In this document: piece after piece, positions 8,204-17,493 of the stretch | How the letters are laid out: each line of letters opens with the position of its first letter | Position numbering within the stretch: position 1 is the first letter of the stretch | DNA from: Oceanihabitans iliipiscarium | GTDB lineage: Bacteria > Bacteroidota > Bacteroidia > Flavobacteriales > Flavobacteriaceae | DNA length: 64,000 bases | Assembly (NCBI RefSeq): GCF_042686125.1 | Contig: NZ_JBHUOV010000001.1 | Coordinates: 620,001-684,000 of the forward strand | Direction of reading: 5' to 3' | Position numbers and translations under genes: made by a program | Notes under the pieces: model-generated | What the model was told of the DNA's origin: nothing | Database searches by the model: none | The model's input: only the letters and a program-made list of their open reading frames with translations

Positions 8204-10372
8204 TTAGCCTTTTATTTTTTCATTGATTTTGCTTGGTAAAACATCAAAGCCCATATTATACAAAGTAAAACCAAAGATGTCTGCATATTGCTCAATAGTT
8301 TTACTTACTGGCGTTCCTGCACCATGACCAGCATCTGTTTCAATTCTTATAAGCGTTGGGTTTTCTCCCGTTTGCTTACTTTGTAATTCAGCTGCAAATT
8401 TAAAACTATGCGCAGGAACAACACGATCATCATGATCTCCTGTTGTCACTAGAGTTGCTGGATATTGCACACCAGCTTTTACATTATGAACTGGCGAATA
8501 GTTTTTAAGGTATTCAAACATTTCTTTATTATCTTCAGCAGTACCATAATCATAAGCCCAACCAGCTCCTGCAGTAAAAGTATGGTAGCGTAACATGTCT
8601 AAAACACCTACACCAGGAAGCGCAACTTTCATTAAATCTGGTCGTTGTGTCATTGTCGCTCCAACTAATAAACCACCATTCGAGCGTCCTGAGATAGCTA
8701 AATAATTTGATGAGGTATATTTATTTTCAATAAGGTATTCAGCAGCAGCGATAAAATCATCAAAAACGTTTTGTTTTTGCATTTGTGTACCAGCTTTGTG
8801 CCATTCTTTACCATATTCACCACCACCTCTTAAATTAGGCACAGCGTACACACCTCCTTGCTCCATCCATACCGCATTTGCTAAGCTAAATGATGGATTT
8901 AAACTAATATTAAATCCGCCATATCCATAAAGGATAGTTGGGTTTTTTCCGTTAAGCTCAAGCCCTTTTTTGTAAGTAATAATCATAGGTACTTTTGTCC
9001 CATCTTTTGAGGTATAGAATACTTGTTCACTTTTGTATTCATCTGAGTTAAAATCGATATTTGGTTTCCAGTATAATTCTGATTCACCAGTTTCCATATT
9101 ATATTTATATATGCTTGAAGGCGTGTTATAATTTGTAAAAGAATAATAATCTATTTTCTCTTCTTTTTTGCCACCAAAACCACCTGCGTTACCAACACCA
9201 GGAAGCTTAATTTCTCTAACTAATTCACCATTATAGTCGTACTGTTTAACTTTAGAAATCGCATCAATCATATACTCTGTAAAAAAATATCCACCTCCTT
9301 TTGAAGGGCTTAGCACGTGTTTGGTTTCAGGAATAAAATCCACCCAATTTTCAGGTGTTGGATTAGAAGCGTCAACAGTTACAATTTTTTTATTAGGTGC
9401 ATTTAGATTTGTGACCAAATAGAGTTTGCTACCTACATTGTCTATGACATAAGTATCACTATCGGTATGATCTAATATTGTCACTAATGGATTGTTAGGC
9501 TTCGATAAATCTTTAATATATAGTTTGTTTCCAGAAGTAGAAACTCTTGGGGAAATTAAAAGGTATTTATCGTCTTCTGTCACTGAACCGTAGATATATC
9601 TATGTTTTTCTGAAGCAACTCCGCCAAAAACCAGTTCATCTTCTTTTTGCGAGGTGCCTATTTTGTGATAAAAAACACGATGTTGATCGGTTTTAGCAGA
9701 GAGCTCACTACCTTTGGGTTTTTCATAGCTAGAGTAGTAAAAACCTTCATTTTTAAACCAAGACATGCCGCTAAATTTGATGTCTATTAAAGTGTCTTCA
9801 ATAATTTTTTTGGTTTCAGAATTCATTACCAAAATTTTACGCCAATCACTTCCTCCTTCAGAAATGGAGTAGGCTAGTAATTTTCCGTCTTTTGAAAAGC
9901 TCAATCCACCCAAAGAAGTTGTTCCATCTTCGGAAAAATTATTAGGATCTAGAAATACTTCTGCGTTTTCAGGGTTTTCATCATTTTTATATCGATAAAT
10001 TACATATTGGTTTTGTAACCCGTCATTTTTATAGAAATAAGTGTAGTCTCCTTCTTTAAAAGGTGAGCCTATTTTCTCGTAATTCCATAATTTTTCAAGA
10101 CGTTCTTTGAGTTCTTTCCTATAAGGAATATTGTCTAAATAGCTATAAGTAGATTGGTTTTGTGATTTAACCCAACTCTCAGTTTCTTTACTTCTATCGT
10201 CTTCAAGCCATCTGTAGGGATCTTTTACTTCAACACCAAAATAATTAGTAACAGTATCAACCTTTTTAGTTTCTGGGTAACTAGTCACTAAATTTCTTTC
10301 GGTTTTTTTCTTTTCCTCTTTACAAGACATAATTATTAAAAGTGTAATTAAACAAGCTGCAATTTTTTTCAT
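8204..10372 (-). CDS. Prolyl oligopeptidase family serine peptidase (S9A), lipoprotein
   Basis: Cleaves proline-containing peptides on the carboxyl side of Pro. At 722 residues it has the family's normal size. The lipoprotein signal is MKKIAACLITLLIIMSC, so it should be membrane-anchored in the periplasm or at the surface, unlike cytosolic POPs. A seven-bladed propeller domain (about 95-430) is followed by the alpha/beta hydrolase domain with nucleophile Ser564 (GRSNGG), Asp in HDDRVVP and His683 (DAGHGAG). A monocistronic unit between two terminators. Likely role: degrading peptides produced by secreted proteases; this is inference. Confidence 0.94.
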   Translation of the reverse strand: MKKIAACLITLLIIMSCKEEKKKTERNLVTSYPETKKVDTVTNYFGVEVKDPYRWLEDDRSKETESWVKSQNQSTYSYLDNIPYRKELKERLEKLWNYEKIGSPFKEGDYTYFYKNDGLQNQYVIYRYKNDENPENAEVFLDPNNFSEDGTTSLGGLSFSKDGKLLAYSISEGGSDWRKILVMNSETKKIIEDTLIDIKFSGMSWFKNEGFYYSSYEKPKGSELSAKTDQHRVFYHKIGTSQKEDELVFGGVASEKHRYIYGSVTEDDKYLLISPRVSTSGNKLYIKDLSKPNNPLVTILDHTDSDTYVIDNVGSKLYLVTNLNAPNKKIVTVDASNPTPENWVDFIPETKHVLSPSKGGGYFFTEYMIDAISKVKQYDYNGELVREIKLPGVGNAGGFGGKKEEKIDYYSFTNYNTPSSIYKYNMETGESELYWKPNIDFNSDEYKSEQVFYTSKDGTKVPMIITYKKGLELNGKNPTILYGYGGFNISLNPSFSLANAVWMEQGGVYAVPNLRGGGEYGKEWHKAGTQMQKQNVFDDFIAAAEYLIENKYTSSNYLAISGRSNGGLLVGATMTQRPDLMKVALPGVGVLDMLRYHTFTAGAGWAYDYGTAEDNKEMFEYLKNYSPVHNVKAGVQYPATLVTTGDHDDRVVPAHSFKFAAELQSKQTGENPTLIRIETDAGHGAGTPVSKTIEQYADIFGFTLYNMGFDVLPSKINEKIKG

Positions 10373-10404
10373 TGTTTATATAATTTATAATTGCTATAAA
10401 AGTA

Positions 10405-10441
10405 ACAAAAAAAGCTCTCCCAAATTAATGAAAGAGCTTTT
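10405..10441 (-). terminator. Rho-independent terminator after the first FG-GAP protein gene
   Basis: AAAGCTCT and AGAGCTTT form an 8-bp stem around a 14-nt loop; on the minus strand a T-run follows. Located 18 nt after the stop at 10459. Confidence 0.75.
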
Positions 10442-10458
10442 AAAATGAGTTGGTTAGT

Positions 10459-12921
10459 TTACTTTTTAATAAATTTTTTGCTTATTGATTTACCTTGAGA
10501 TTCTAAACGTAAAATATAAGTGCCACTTTGTAAAGTAGAAATTTTAAGCGAATTACTAGATAATTTTTGATTAAGAACACGCTTACCGTTAATATCAAAT
10601 ATAGTTGCTATTTTATCCGTAACGTTGGCAGATGTAGAAATATAAAGAATGTCTTGAACAGGATTTGGGTATATAACCAAATCTACTAAAGCTTCATCTT
10701 CAACTGAAAGAGATTGACCTTCGTATATTGTTAATGTTTCATTAATGCTAGGATTGTTAATGGTGTCAATTATTCCAGAAGGCCAATACACAATTATTTG
10801 TTCAATTGCAGTATCTGTACCTAATCCAAAATGCGTATTTAAAGAACTCATATATCTAAAGCCCTCACCACTTCTTACATCTCTAATTTTAATACGGTCT
10901 CCAGACAGATGTAGTTCTACTCGCGCGCCAATACCATTTATATTGCTCATCCCTTCAGTTGCACCACCTACAGTATTTATTTTAATCCAGTTATTGTCGT
11001 TTGCATTATTTCTAAATAAACTACCCGAAAAAGCATCAATAAAACCATCGTCATTTAGGTCGCCAAAAGATCCAGAGCCAGGTAAGTTTATTGTTGTATA
11101 GACTTCAAAAGTCATGTCGCCATTTCCTATGAGAAGATTACCGTTGGAAAAAATATCTAAGTTTCCATCATTATCAAAATCATAGGTTTGGTTTTCAATT
11201 CCGGTTGCGGTTAATGAAGAGACACCAGAGCTAGAAGTCACATCTGTAAAGCTTCCGGATGAACCCATGTCATTTTGCATTAATTTATGCGTGCCAGAAC
11301 TTGCACCGACAAAGACATCCATATCACCATCATTATCGAAATCACCCCAAGCAGAAGACCAAGTTTGCATTGAGTCACTTAAGCCAATATCAGCAGCATT
11401 TTCTGTATAGCTAATGGTTGTATTATCTGATTCGTATAGCCCATCATTTGTATGCATTTGGTTCGCGCTTCTTTCTGCGCCTCCACCACATTTTGCGATA
11501 AACATATCTAAGTCATGATCGTTATCATAATCAATCCAAATAGAGCCATAATTACCACCTGAAAAATAATCACCTAAGTTATATGGTGCATCTCCCATTG
11601 TGGTTTGATAGAAGGTCAAATTGCCACTTCCATCGTTTAAATAGTATACATTTGGTTGTACATCATGACAAATAAATGCATCTAAATGGCCATCATTATT
11701 AACATCAGCAAAGTTAGAACGTTGAGAAAACACATAATCTCCACTAGAGTATTCTTCAAAAGTTTCAATACCATCAAATGGTCCAACGTCTTCACTTGTA
11801 TTAATAACAGCTTTCATAAAAGTTACTCCGCCACCAGAACCATAAAGTAAATCTGTATAACCGTCTGCATTATAGTCTGCAGCAGCTAAACTCCATGAAG
11901 GAGAATTATCTGCATCTGGTGTAGCGATATTTTTTTCGGTAAAACCACTAACTGCGTCAGGATCTTGAAATAGAATATTAACATTTGTTGAGGAAATTGA
12001 AACAATATCGTCTAAAAAATCCCCGTTCATATCAACCACGGCTCGATTGGTTCCTGAAGTGCTCATGCTTTGTATTAAAAATGAGACAGGGGCAGGAGGT
12101 GGAGGTGTGTCAAGAGTTGTAAAGTACACTGGTCCAGCCCAAATACTAAAGCCATCAGAGTCACCACAATTGCTTCGGATATACACCTCATAGCTAGTAT
12201 TAAGTGTTAGACTTGTTGCGTTATAAGATGGAGAATCGGTGTATAAACCAGAACCACTTGGAACGCCAGTACCAGCTATTTGTACCACAATTTCCCAATC
12301 AATTTCGCTTCCAGCGGGAGTCCATGAAATATCTGCTGAGGTTAGTGTTACATTGTTAACAGAAAAGTTAGATGGGCTCCCACAAGTTTCATTATAAACA
12401 ACTACGTTATCTACTAACCAGTACCATGCAAAAACATCATTATCATCATAATGAAATCGAATACGCATATTTTCATTTTTATATTCGGTGATATTGATAT
12501 GTTGGTAGTCGGGATTGGCAAAACTTCCTGCATTTTCTGTTTGATTTAAAACTGTTACCCAACCACTACCATCAAAAACTTCAACCAGAGCAAAATCTGA
12601 ACCAATATTATTATAATACTGTATAAAATCTACGTATAAAAAGCTAGCTTCTGAACTATCAAATTCAGGAGATGTTAAGGTTTCAATTAAATGCGGACCA
12701 CTTCCAGCAGCATCACTATCCACTATAGCTGCATTAGTGCCGTTTAGTGTATTTCCGTTTCTATCACCTGGTCTCCAAGAATCACCAGTGTTATCACCTC
12801 CATCTGTAACAGTCCAGCCATCAGGAAATGTTTCAGCATCAAAAGTTTCTTGTAAATAAGTTTGTGCACTTAATGGTAAGCAGAAAGCACAAAGCAGTAC
12901 TATTAATGTAATTTTTTTCAT
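10459..12921 (-). CDS. Secreted FG-GAP/VCBS-ASPIC/UnbV protein with T9SS sorting domain (module copy 1)
   Basis: An 820-residue secreted protein. The start at 12921 (MKKITLIVLLCAFC..LSAQ) gives a clean signal peptide; an upstream in-frame ATG adds 8 residues before it. Domains in order: a MAM-like jelly-roll (ETFDAETFPDGW, to about 175), a fibronectin type III domain (about 180-275), FG-GAP/VCBS beta-propeller repeats rich in DxDxDG (about 280-630), an ASPIC/UnbV segment (GIGARVELHL..RDVRSGEGFRYM..VYWPSG), and a type A sorting domain (VIYPNPVQDILYI). The propeller repeats probably bind calcium. It lies 14 bp after the stop of a cytochrome gene and pairs with it; the second module copy has the same order. 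Confidence 0.88.
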   Translation of the reverse strand: MKKITLIVLLCAFCLPLSAQTYLQETFDAETFPDGWTVTDGGDNTGDSWRPGDRNGNTLNGTNAAIVDSDAAGSGPHLIETLTSPEFDSSEASFLYVDFIQYYNNIGSDFALVEVFDGSGWVTVLNQTENAGSFANPDYQHINITEYKNENMRIRFHYDDNDVFAWYWLVDNVVVYNETCGSPSNFSVNNVTLTSADISWTPAGSEIDWEIVVQIAGTGVPSGSGLYTDSPSYNATSLTLNTSYEVYIRSNCGDSDGFSIWAGPVYFTTLDTPPPPAPVSFLIQSMSTSGTNRAVVDMNGDFLDDIVSISSTNVNILFQDPDAVSGFTEKNIATPDADNSPSWSLAAADYNADGYTDLLYGSGGGVTFMKAVINTSEDVGPFDGIETFEEYSSGDYVFSQRSNFADVNNDGHLDAFICHDVQPNVYYLNDGSGNLTFYQTTMGDAPYNLGDYFSGGNYGSIWIDYDNDHDLDMFIAKCGGGAERSANQMHTNDGLYESDNTTISYTENAADIGLSDSMQTWSSAWGDFDNDGDMDVFVGASSGTHKLMQNDMGSSGSFTDVTSSSGVSSLTATGIENQTYDFDNDGNLDIFSNGNLLIGNGDMTFEVYTTINLPGSGSFGDLNDDGFIDAFSGSLFRNNANDNNWIKINTVGGATEGMSNINGIGARVELHLSGDRIKIRDVRSGEGFRYMSSLNTHFGLGTDTAIEQIIVYWPSGIIDTINNPSINETLTIYEGQSLSVEDEALVDLVIYPNPVQDILYISTSANVTDKIATIFDINGKRVLNQKLSSNSLKISTLQSGTYILRLESQGKSISKKFIKK

Positions 12922-12935
12922 GATTATATTTTTTA

Positions 12936-14027
12936 TTATTCGCAATCATTTATTAAAGAGTTTATATATTCTTCTATTAAGCGAACACCTTCTCTATGTT
13001 GGAGTGTTCTACCTAAAAGTGGCATTCTATATTGTTCTTCTGTAGAGCTCATTCTGAAATAAACTACAGATTCTTGAGGGCTATTGGGTGTAATAATATG
13101 AGTTAAATTGTCATCAATATTTGTTTCGGGCTCGACACAAACGCCCATATTTATTAGGTTGTTGTTCTCATTAAACGCAAAGCGCATTGGTCGATATCCG
13201 CAATAGCTTTCGTCTGAATGGCAATGGGCACAATTAATATCTATATAAGATCTTGCTCTAGACTCTAATGATTCTGATTCATTTTGCCAATTTACAGAGG
13301 TGGTTATATTTGTGGGTAAATTATCTTCTAAATAGCCTTGATTAATCCATTTTTGTAATTGATTTTGATTCCCTTCAGGGTAAGTATAATTCATGTTGAG
13401 GTTTTGAGGTTTAGGTCCAATCGCAACAGGTGTTCCAAATTTATTGTGACAGGTAAAACATTCGGCATGTGATGGAATTCGATAATTTACAGAGCGATTA
13501 CTTCCGTCTTGAATCCAGTCTAAAGCAACAAAACGACCATCAGAGGTAAGGTTTGCTTCAGTTTGCTCATCATTCCAAACATATTTAGCAAATTCCCATT
13601 CAGTTTCTTTTTTAATCATTAATCGAGTTTCTAGAATTTTAGTGTTATTGCTTGGCTGAACATTTTCATAGTAGAAATTTTTTATTAAAACTGTGCCTAA
13701 AGGAAAATCGAATGAAGTGTAATCATTAACATATTGAGCATTAACCTCTTCTGGCATCCAAACAAAACGTTTCTTTTTTGCATAATCACTAAATAAAGCA
13801 GAGTTTAAATCATAAGGTAAGACACCATAAACGGGTTTTAACGCATTTATATCACCTTCAAAAAAGTTATATTCTGAAAGCGTTGGATAAGGGACCTCAG
13901 TAATATTAAAAACCACAGGAGATGTAAGGACAGGGTCGGTGGGAATATAATTATCATCTGAAGCACAGGAAAATACTCCAATACTTAATACTATAAATAA
14001 GATATATAATAGTAATTTTTTAAACAT
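12936..14027 (-). CDS. SO2930-family diheme c-type cytochrome lipoprotein (module copy 1)
   Basis: A c-type cytochrome exported as a lipoprotein. The start at 14027 (MFKKLLLYILFIVLSIGVFSC) places the cysteine at residue 21; an in-frame ATG 21 nt upstream is less likely. Two CXXCH heme-attachment motifs are CFTCH (about residue 190) and CAHCH (about 266). A later RMPLLGRT segment may supply a methionine axial ligand. The lipoprotein signal and hemes suggest electron transfer in the periplasm or at the outer membrane. It is co-directional with the FG-GAP gene and has a close paralogue at 16227-17303. Redox partner unknown. Confidence 0.87.
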   Translation of the reverse strand: MFKKLLLYILFIVLSIGVFSCASDDNYIPTDPVLTSPVVFNITEVPYPTLSEYNFFEGDINALKPVYGVLPYDLNSALFSDYAKKKRFVWMPEEVNAQYVNDYTSFDFPLGTVLIKNFYYENVQPSNNTKILETRLMIKKETEWEFAKYVWNDEQTEANLTSDGRFVALDWIQDGSNRSVNYRIPSHAECFTCHNKFGTPVAIGPKPQNLNMNYTYPEGNQNQLQKWINQGYLEDNLPTNITTSVNWQNESESLESRARSYIDINCAHCHSDESYCGYRPMRFAFNENNNLINMGVCVEPETNIDDNLTHIITPNSPQESVVYFRMSSTEEQYRMPLLGRTLQHREGVRLIEEYINSLINDCE

Positions 14028-14092
14028 GCCCCAAATAAAAATGAGCATTAAGTTAATAAATTATATTGAAACTAAGTAAGTTAGGAAAATAA

Positions 14093-14133
14093 TAAAAAAA
14101 AACTCCTTCAATAATTTGAAGGAGTTTTTTAAA
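14093..14133 (-). terminator. Rho-independent terminator after the second FG-GAP protein gene
   Basis: AACTCCTTCAA/TTGAAGGAGTT stem with a 5-nt AT loop, T-run on the minus strand (A-run on plus) 15 nt past the stop at 14148. Confidence 0.87.
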
Positions 14134-14147
14134 TAGAGTTGGTTAGT

Positions 14148-16199
14148 TTACTCTTTAATAAATTTTTTGCTTATTGATTTACCAAGAGATTCTATGCGTA
14201 AGATATAAGAACCACTTGCAAGTTTTGAAACATCTAAAGAATTATCAGTAAGCTTTTTATTTAGTACTTTCTTACCATTAATATCAAAAACTGTAGCAAT
14301 TTTATTTGTTAAGTCTACAGGAGTATCAATATTAATGATGTCTTTTACTGGGTTTGGATAAATAACAACACTAGCTAAAGACTCATCTTCAACTGTTAAC
14401 GTTTGACCCTCATGAATAATAAGGTGTTGATCTGTACTTGGACCTGCAATATTATCTACAATACCAGAAGGCCAGTATACGATAATATTATCTATAGTAT
14501 CGTTAGCTCCTAAACCAACATGAGTATTCAAGCTATTCATAAATTCAAAACCATCACCACTTCTAACATCTCTGATGTAAATACCAGTAGGTGTGTGTAC
14601 CTCAACACGAGCACCAATACCATTTATATTACTCATACCTTCTGTAGCACCACCAACAGTAGAGATTTTAATCCAATGGTTATCATTACCATCATTTAAA
14701 TACACTGAAGAACCTCTATAAGCATCAATAAACCCATCATTGTTTAAATCACCAAAAGCTCCAGTGCCTGAAAACACACCCATATATGGTGTAAATGTCA
14801 TATCGCCATTGTTTCTTAAAACATTCGAGCCAGATACAATATCTAGGTATCCATCATTGTCAAAATCAAAAGTAACATGTTCTCTTGATGTTGCGGTTAA
14901 TGCACTAACACCTGAAGATGCCGTTATATCTGTAAATGTATAAGAAGCTGCTTCTCCGTTATTTTCTTTAAGGATATGCGCTCCTGAACTTGCTCCCACA
15001 AAAACATCCATATCTCCATCATTATCAAAATCTCCCCAACAAGACGACCAAGTTTGGTTATCATCATCAAGACCGATACTTGCTGCATTTTCAACAAAAA
15101 TATTATCTTCTCCACCAGTATTGCGGTGCATTTGATTTACGTATCTTGGGAAATCTCCTCCACATTTAGCGATAAACATGTCTGTATTTCTATCGTTGTC
15201 ATAATCAACCCAAATAGAACCATAATTTCCACCAGAATAATAGGTGGCTAATTGATATGGTGCGCCTTCTTGATTTGAGCGATAAAAGGTTAAATCACCA
15301 CCACCATCATTAATATAATAGACGCTAGGTGCAACATCATGACAGACAAAAGCATCTAAATGACCATCATTATTTAAATCAACAAAATTTGAACGTTGAG
15401 AAGCGACATAATCATTAAAAGTTTCTTTAGTGTAGGTCATGTCTCCATTAGACTTCATGAAGGTTACTCCTCCCCAAGCCGCATAAAGTAAGTCATTAAA
15501 ACCATCTGCATTATAATCACCTGCAGCTAAACTCCAATCAGGCGTCCAATCGGCATTATCTGTTCCTATATTCATTTCAGTAAACCCACTTGAAGTTTGT
15601 AATTGTAAGTTTACATTTGAAGCGCTTATAGAAACTACATCATCAATAAAATCACCATTCATATCTACAATTGCCATGGTTGAACCACTTGTTCCTAGGG
15701 TTTGTGCAGAGAATGAAAAAGGTGTTGGTGGAGGTGGTTCGCTCAAAGTAATTTGAAAGTCAAAACCTCCAGAATTCCATTTATTATCAAATGCAATATA
15801 GTATGTAGTTCCTGCAGTGGCAGAGAAACCTGCAATTGATAAGTAACTAGACCCTCCTCCTTCAGGCTCTACAATACCAGAATCGTCATCTCCTGCAACA
15901 CAAGATAGTGAAGAACAATCTCCATCATAAATTTGTATTCTTGTATCTCCTCCAGCATTTTGGTCCAAATCTGTAGAAACTGTTACGTAGCTATCTTCAT
16001 CAGGTGTAAAGGCATACCATTTCCCAGCAGTAGCACCTTCACCGTTTGTAGAACAAACAGGTAATGGTATTTCAGATCCATCTACTGCATTTACAGTATG
16101 TAAACCAACACTTACCGCTAAAGCGTTATTACACGTATCTTGAGCATTAAGATTTAAAGCGCAAAACACTAGTAAAATTAAAAACGTAATTTTTTTCAT
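14148..16199 (-). CDS. Secreted FG-GAP/VCBS-ASPIC/UnbV protein with T9SS sorting domain (module copy 2)
   Basis: A 683-residue secreted protein whose C-terminal ~520 residues closely parallel those of copy 1: the same FG-GAP run (MNGDFxDDxVSIS, DYNADGxxDLLY, NFxDxNNDGHLDAF), the same ASPIC/UnbV segment (GIGARVEVHTPTG) and the same sorting domain (VVIYPNPVKDIINI). The N-terminal part differs completely: after the signal peptide (..CALNLNAQ) it has a PPC-like beta-sandwich (TCNNALAVSVGLHTVNAVDG to about residue 155) in place of the MAM-like and fibronectin domains. It follows its cytochrome partner by 27 bp. Function unknown; calcium binding by the DxDxDG repeats is likely. Confidence 0.88.
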   Translation of the reverse strand: MKKITFLILLVFCALNLNAQDTCNNALAVSVGLHTVNAVDGSEIPLPVCSTNGEGATAGKWYAFTPDEDSYVTVSTDLDQNAGGDTRIQIYDGDCSSLSCVAGDDDSGIVEPEGGGSSYLSIAGFSATAGTTYYIAFDNKWNSGGFDFQITLSEPPPPTPFSFSAQTLGTSGSTMAIVDMNGDFIDDVVSISASNVNLQLQTSSGFTEMNIGTDNADWTPDWSLAAGDYNADGFNDLLYAAWGGVTFMKSNGDMTYTKETFNDYVASQRSNFVDLNNDGHLDAFVCHDVAPSVYYINDGGGDLTFYRSNQEGAPYQLATYYSGGNYGSIWVDYDNDRNTDMFIAKCGGDFPRYVNQMHRNTGGEDNIFVENAASIGLDDDNQTWSSCWGDFDNDGDMDVFVGASSGAHILKENNGEAASYTFTDITASSGVSALTATSREHVTFDFDNDGYLDIVSGSNVLRNNGDMTFTPYMGVFSGTGAFGDLNNDGFIDAYRGSSVYLNDGNDNHWIKISTVGGATEGMSNINGIGARVEVHTPTGIYIRDVRSGDGFEFMNSLNTHVGLGANDTIDNIIVYWPSGIVDNIAGPSTDQHLIIHEGQTLTVEDESLASVVIYPNPVKDIINIDTPVDLTNKIATVFDINGKKVLNKKLTDNSLDVSKLASGSYILRIESLGKSISKKFIKE

Positions 16200-16226
16200 G
16201 GTTATTTTTGTATTAATTATTTATTA

Positions 16227-17303
16227 TTATCGACAAATTGTTGTTAAGGAGTTTATCCATTCTTCTACCATTACCACAGCTTCTTCATGGGCTAAAGTTC
16301 TTCCTAACAAAGGCATTCTTCTTTGAGCTAAGGTCGTACTTAATCTAAAATAAAGCATAGACCTATCTATATTTCCTGGAGAAACAATATATGTTAATCC
16401 ACCAAACTGTTCTTCAGGTTCAACACAAACACCTAAATTTATTTCATCATCATTTTCATTAAATGCAAACCTTACAGGTCTATAATCGCAATGTGCATAT
16501 TCAGAATGGCAATGCGCGCAATTAACATCTACGTAAGACCGCATTCTTAAATTAATAGGTTGAGAGTCATCCTCCCAATTTATAGTTGTATTTATATCGT
16601 TTGGAATACCGCCATCAAGATAACCAAATTCTTGCAATTTATGTAGTTGATTTGCAACCCCATCAGAAAAGGCATAGTCTTTATTAAGGTTTTGAGGTTT
16701 TGGGCCAATTGGCATAGGGACTGCCGCTATTTTATGGCAGGTAAAACATTCACTTTCAGGGGGTATTTTATAAGTAATATTTTTTGTTTCGCCGTTTTGA
16801 ATCCACTCAACATCAGTTAAACCGCCTTCAAGACTAAATGTAGCTTCTGTTTGGTCTTCATTCCAAATGTAATTAGCAAATATCCACCCTTCAGTTTTAT
16901 TAATCATAAGTCGGGTTTCAATAATCCGTGTGGTATTTGATGGTTGTACATTATTATAGTAAAAGTTTTTTATGAGAACAGTTCCTATTGGAAAATCTAG
17001 AGAGCTATAATCGTTCACATATTGAGCGCTTACATTATCTGGCATCCAAACAAAACGCTTTTTTTTAGCATAATCCGTAAATAACGCTGAATTTAAATCA
17101 TAGGGAATAACACCATAAGTCGGGTTTAATTCTTTTAATTCTCCATCGAAAAAATTATATTCAGAGAGTGTTTGATAGGGCACTTCAGTAATGTCAAAAA
17201 CAACAGGAGATGTAGGTATATAGTCGTCGTCTGAAGCACAAGAGAACATTGCGAAACAGAAGAGTAATGAGATAATAAATGAGGGTTGTTTTACTAACAT
17301 CAT
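16227..17303 (-). CDS. SO2930-family diheme c-type cytochrome lipoprotein (module copy 2)
   Basis: A 358-residue paralogue of the 12936-14027 protein, alignable over nearly its whole length (FDITEVPYQTLSEYNFF, YAKKKRFVWMP, GPKPQNLNKDY, RMPLLGRTL). Lipoprotein signal with cysteine at residue 22 (FAMFSCASDDDYIP). Heme motifs CFTCH at 186-190 and CAHCH at 262-266. It is the first gene of the two-module cluster on the minus strand. Start ATG at 17303; the adjacent ATG at 17300 is equally possible. Confidence 0.88.
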   Translation of the reverse strand: MMLVKQPSFIISLLFCFAMFSCASDDDYIPTSPVVFDITEVPYQTLSEYNFFDGELKELNPTYGVIPYDLNSALFTDYAKKKRFVWMPDNVSAQYVNDYSSLDFPIGTVLIKNFYYNNVQPSNTTRIIETRLMINKTEGWIFANYIWNEDQTEATFSLEGGLTDVEWIQNGETKNITYKIPPESECFTCHKIAAVPMPIGPKPQNLNKDYAFSDGVANQLHKLQEFGYLDGGIPNDINTTINWEDDSQPINLRMRSYVDVNCAHCHSEYAHCDYRPVRFAFNENDDEINLGVCVEPEEQFGGLTYIVSPGNIDRSMLYFRLSTTLAQRRMPLLGRTLAHEEAVVMVEEWINSLTTICR

Positions 17304-17493
17304 TTAATTTAAAATGGGCGGTAAATTACAAAAAAATATAAGATTTCGTTAATTATTTCAGTTTAATAAACATTTTTAAGACAATAAAACCCCAAAAATC
17401 AACTCATTACAAGTTTTGTCTGTAAATTCTACTTCTCCCTTAATAATTATTAAACAGTTTAATTGCTAAAACTCCTACCTTCTAATTTGAAGA
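17304..17493. other. AT-rich intergenic region upstream of the cytochrome/FG-GAP cluster
   Basis: 190 bp between the asd stop and the cytochrome start. No reading frame or strong hairpin is visible; it presumably holds the cluster's promoter on the minus strand, but I find no consensus-quality element. Confidence 0.4.

Noticed and set aside
12936..17303. Cytochrome/FG-GAP cluster as a recent assembly duplication
   Set aside because: Paralogues differ throughout and the secreted partners have unrelated N-terminal domains, so this is an old biological duplication rather than an artefact.
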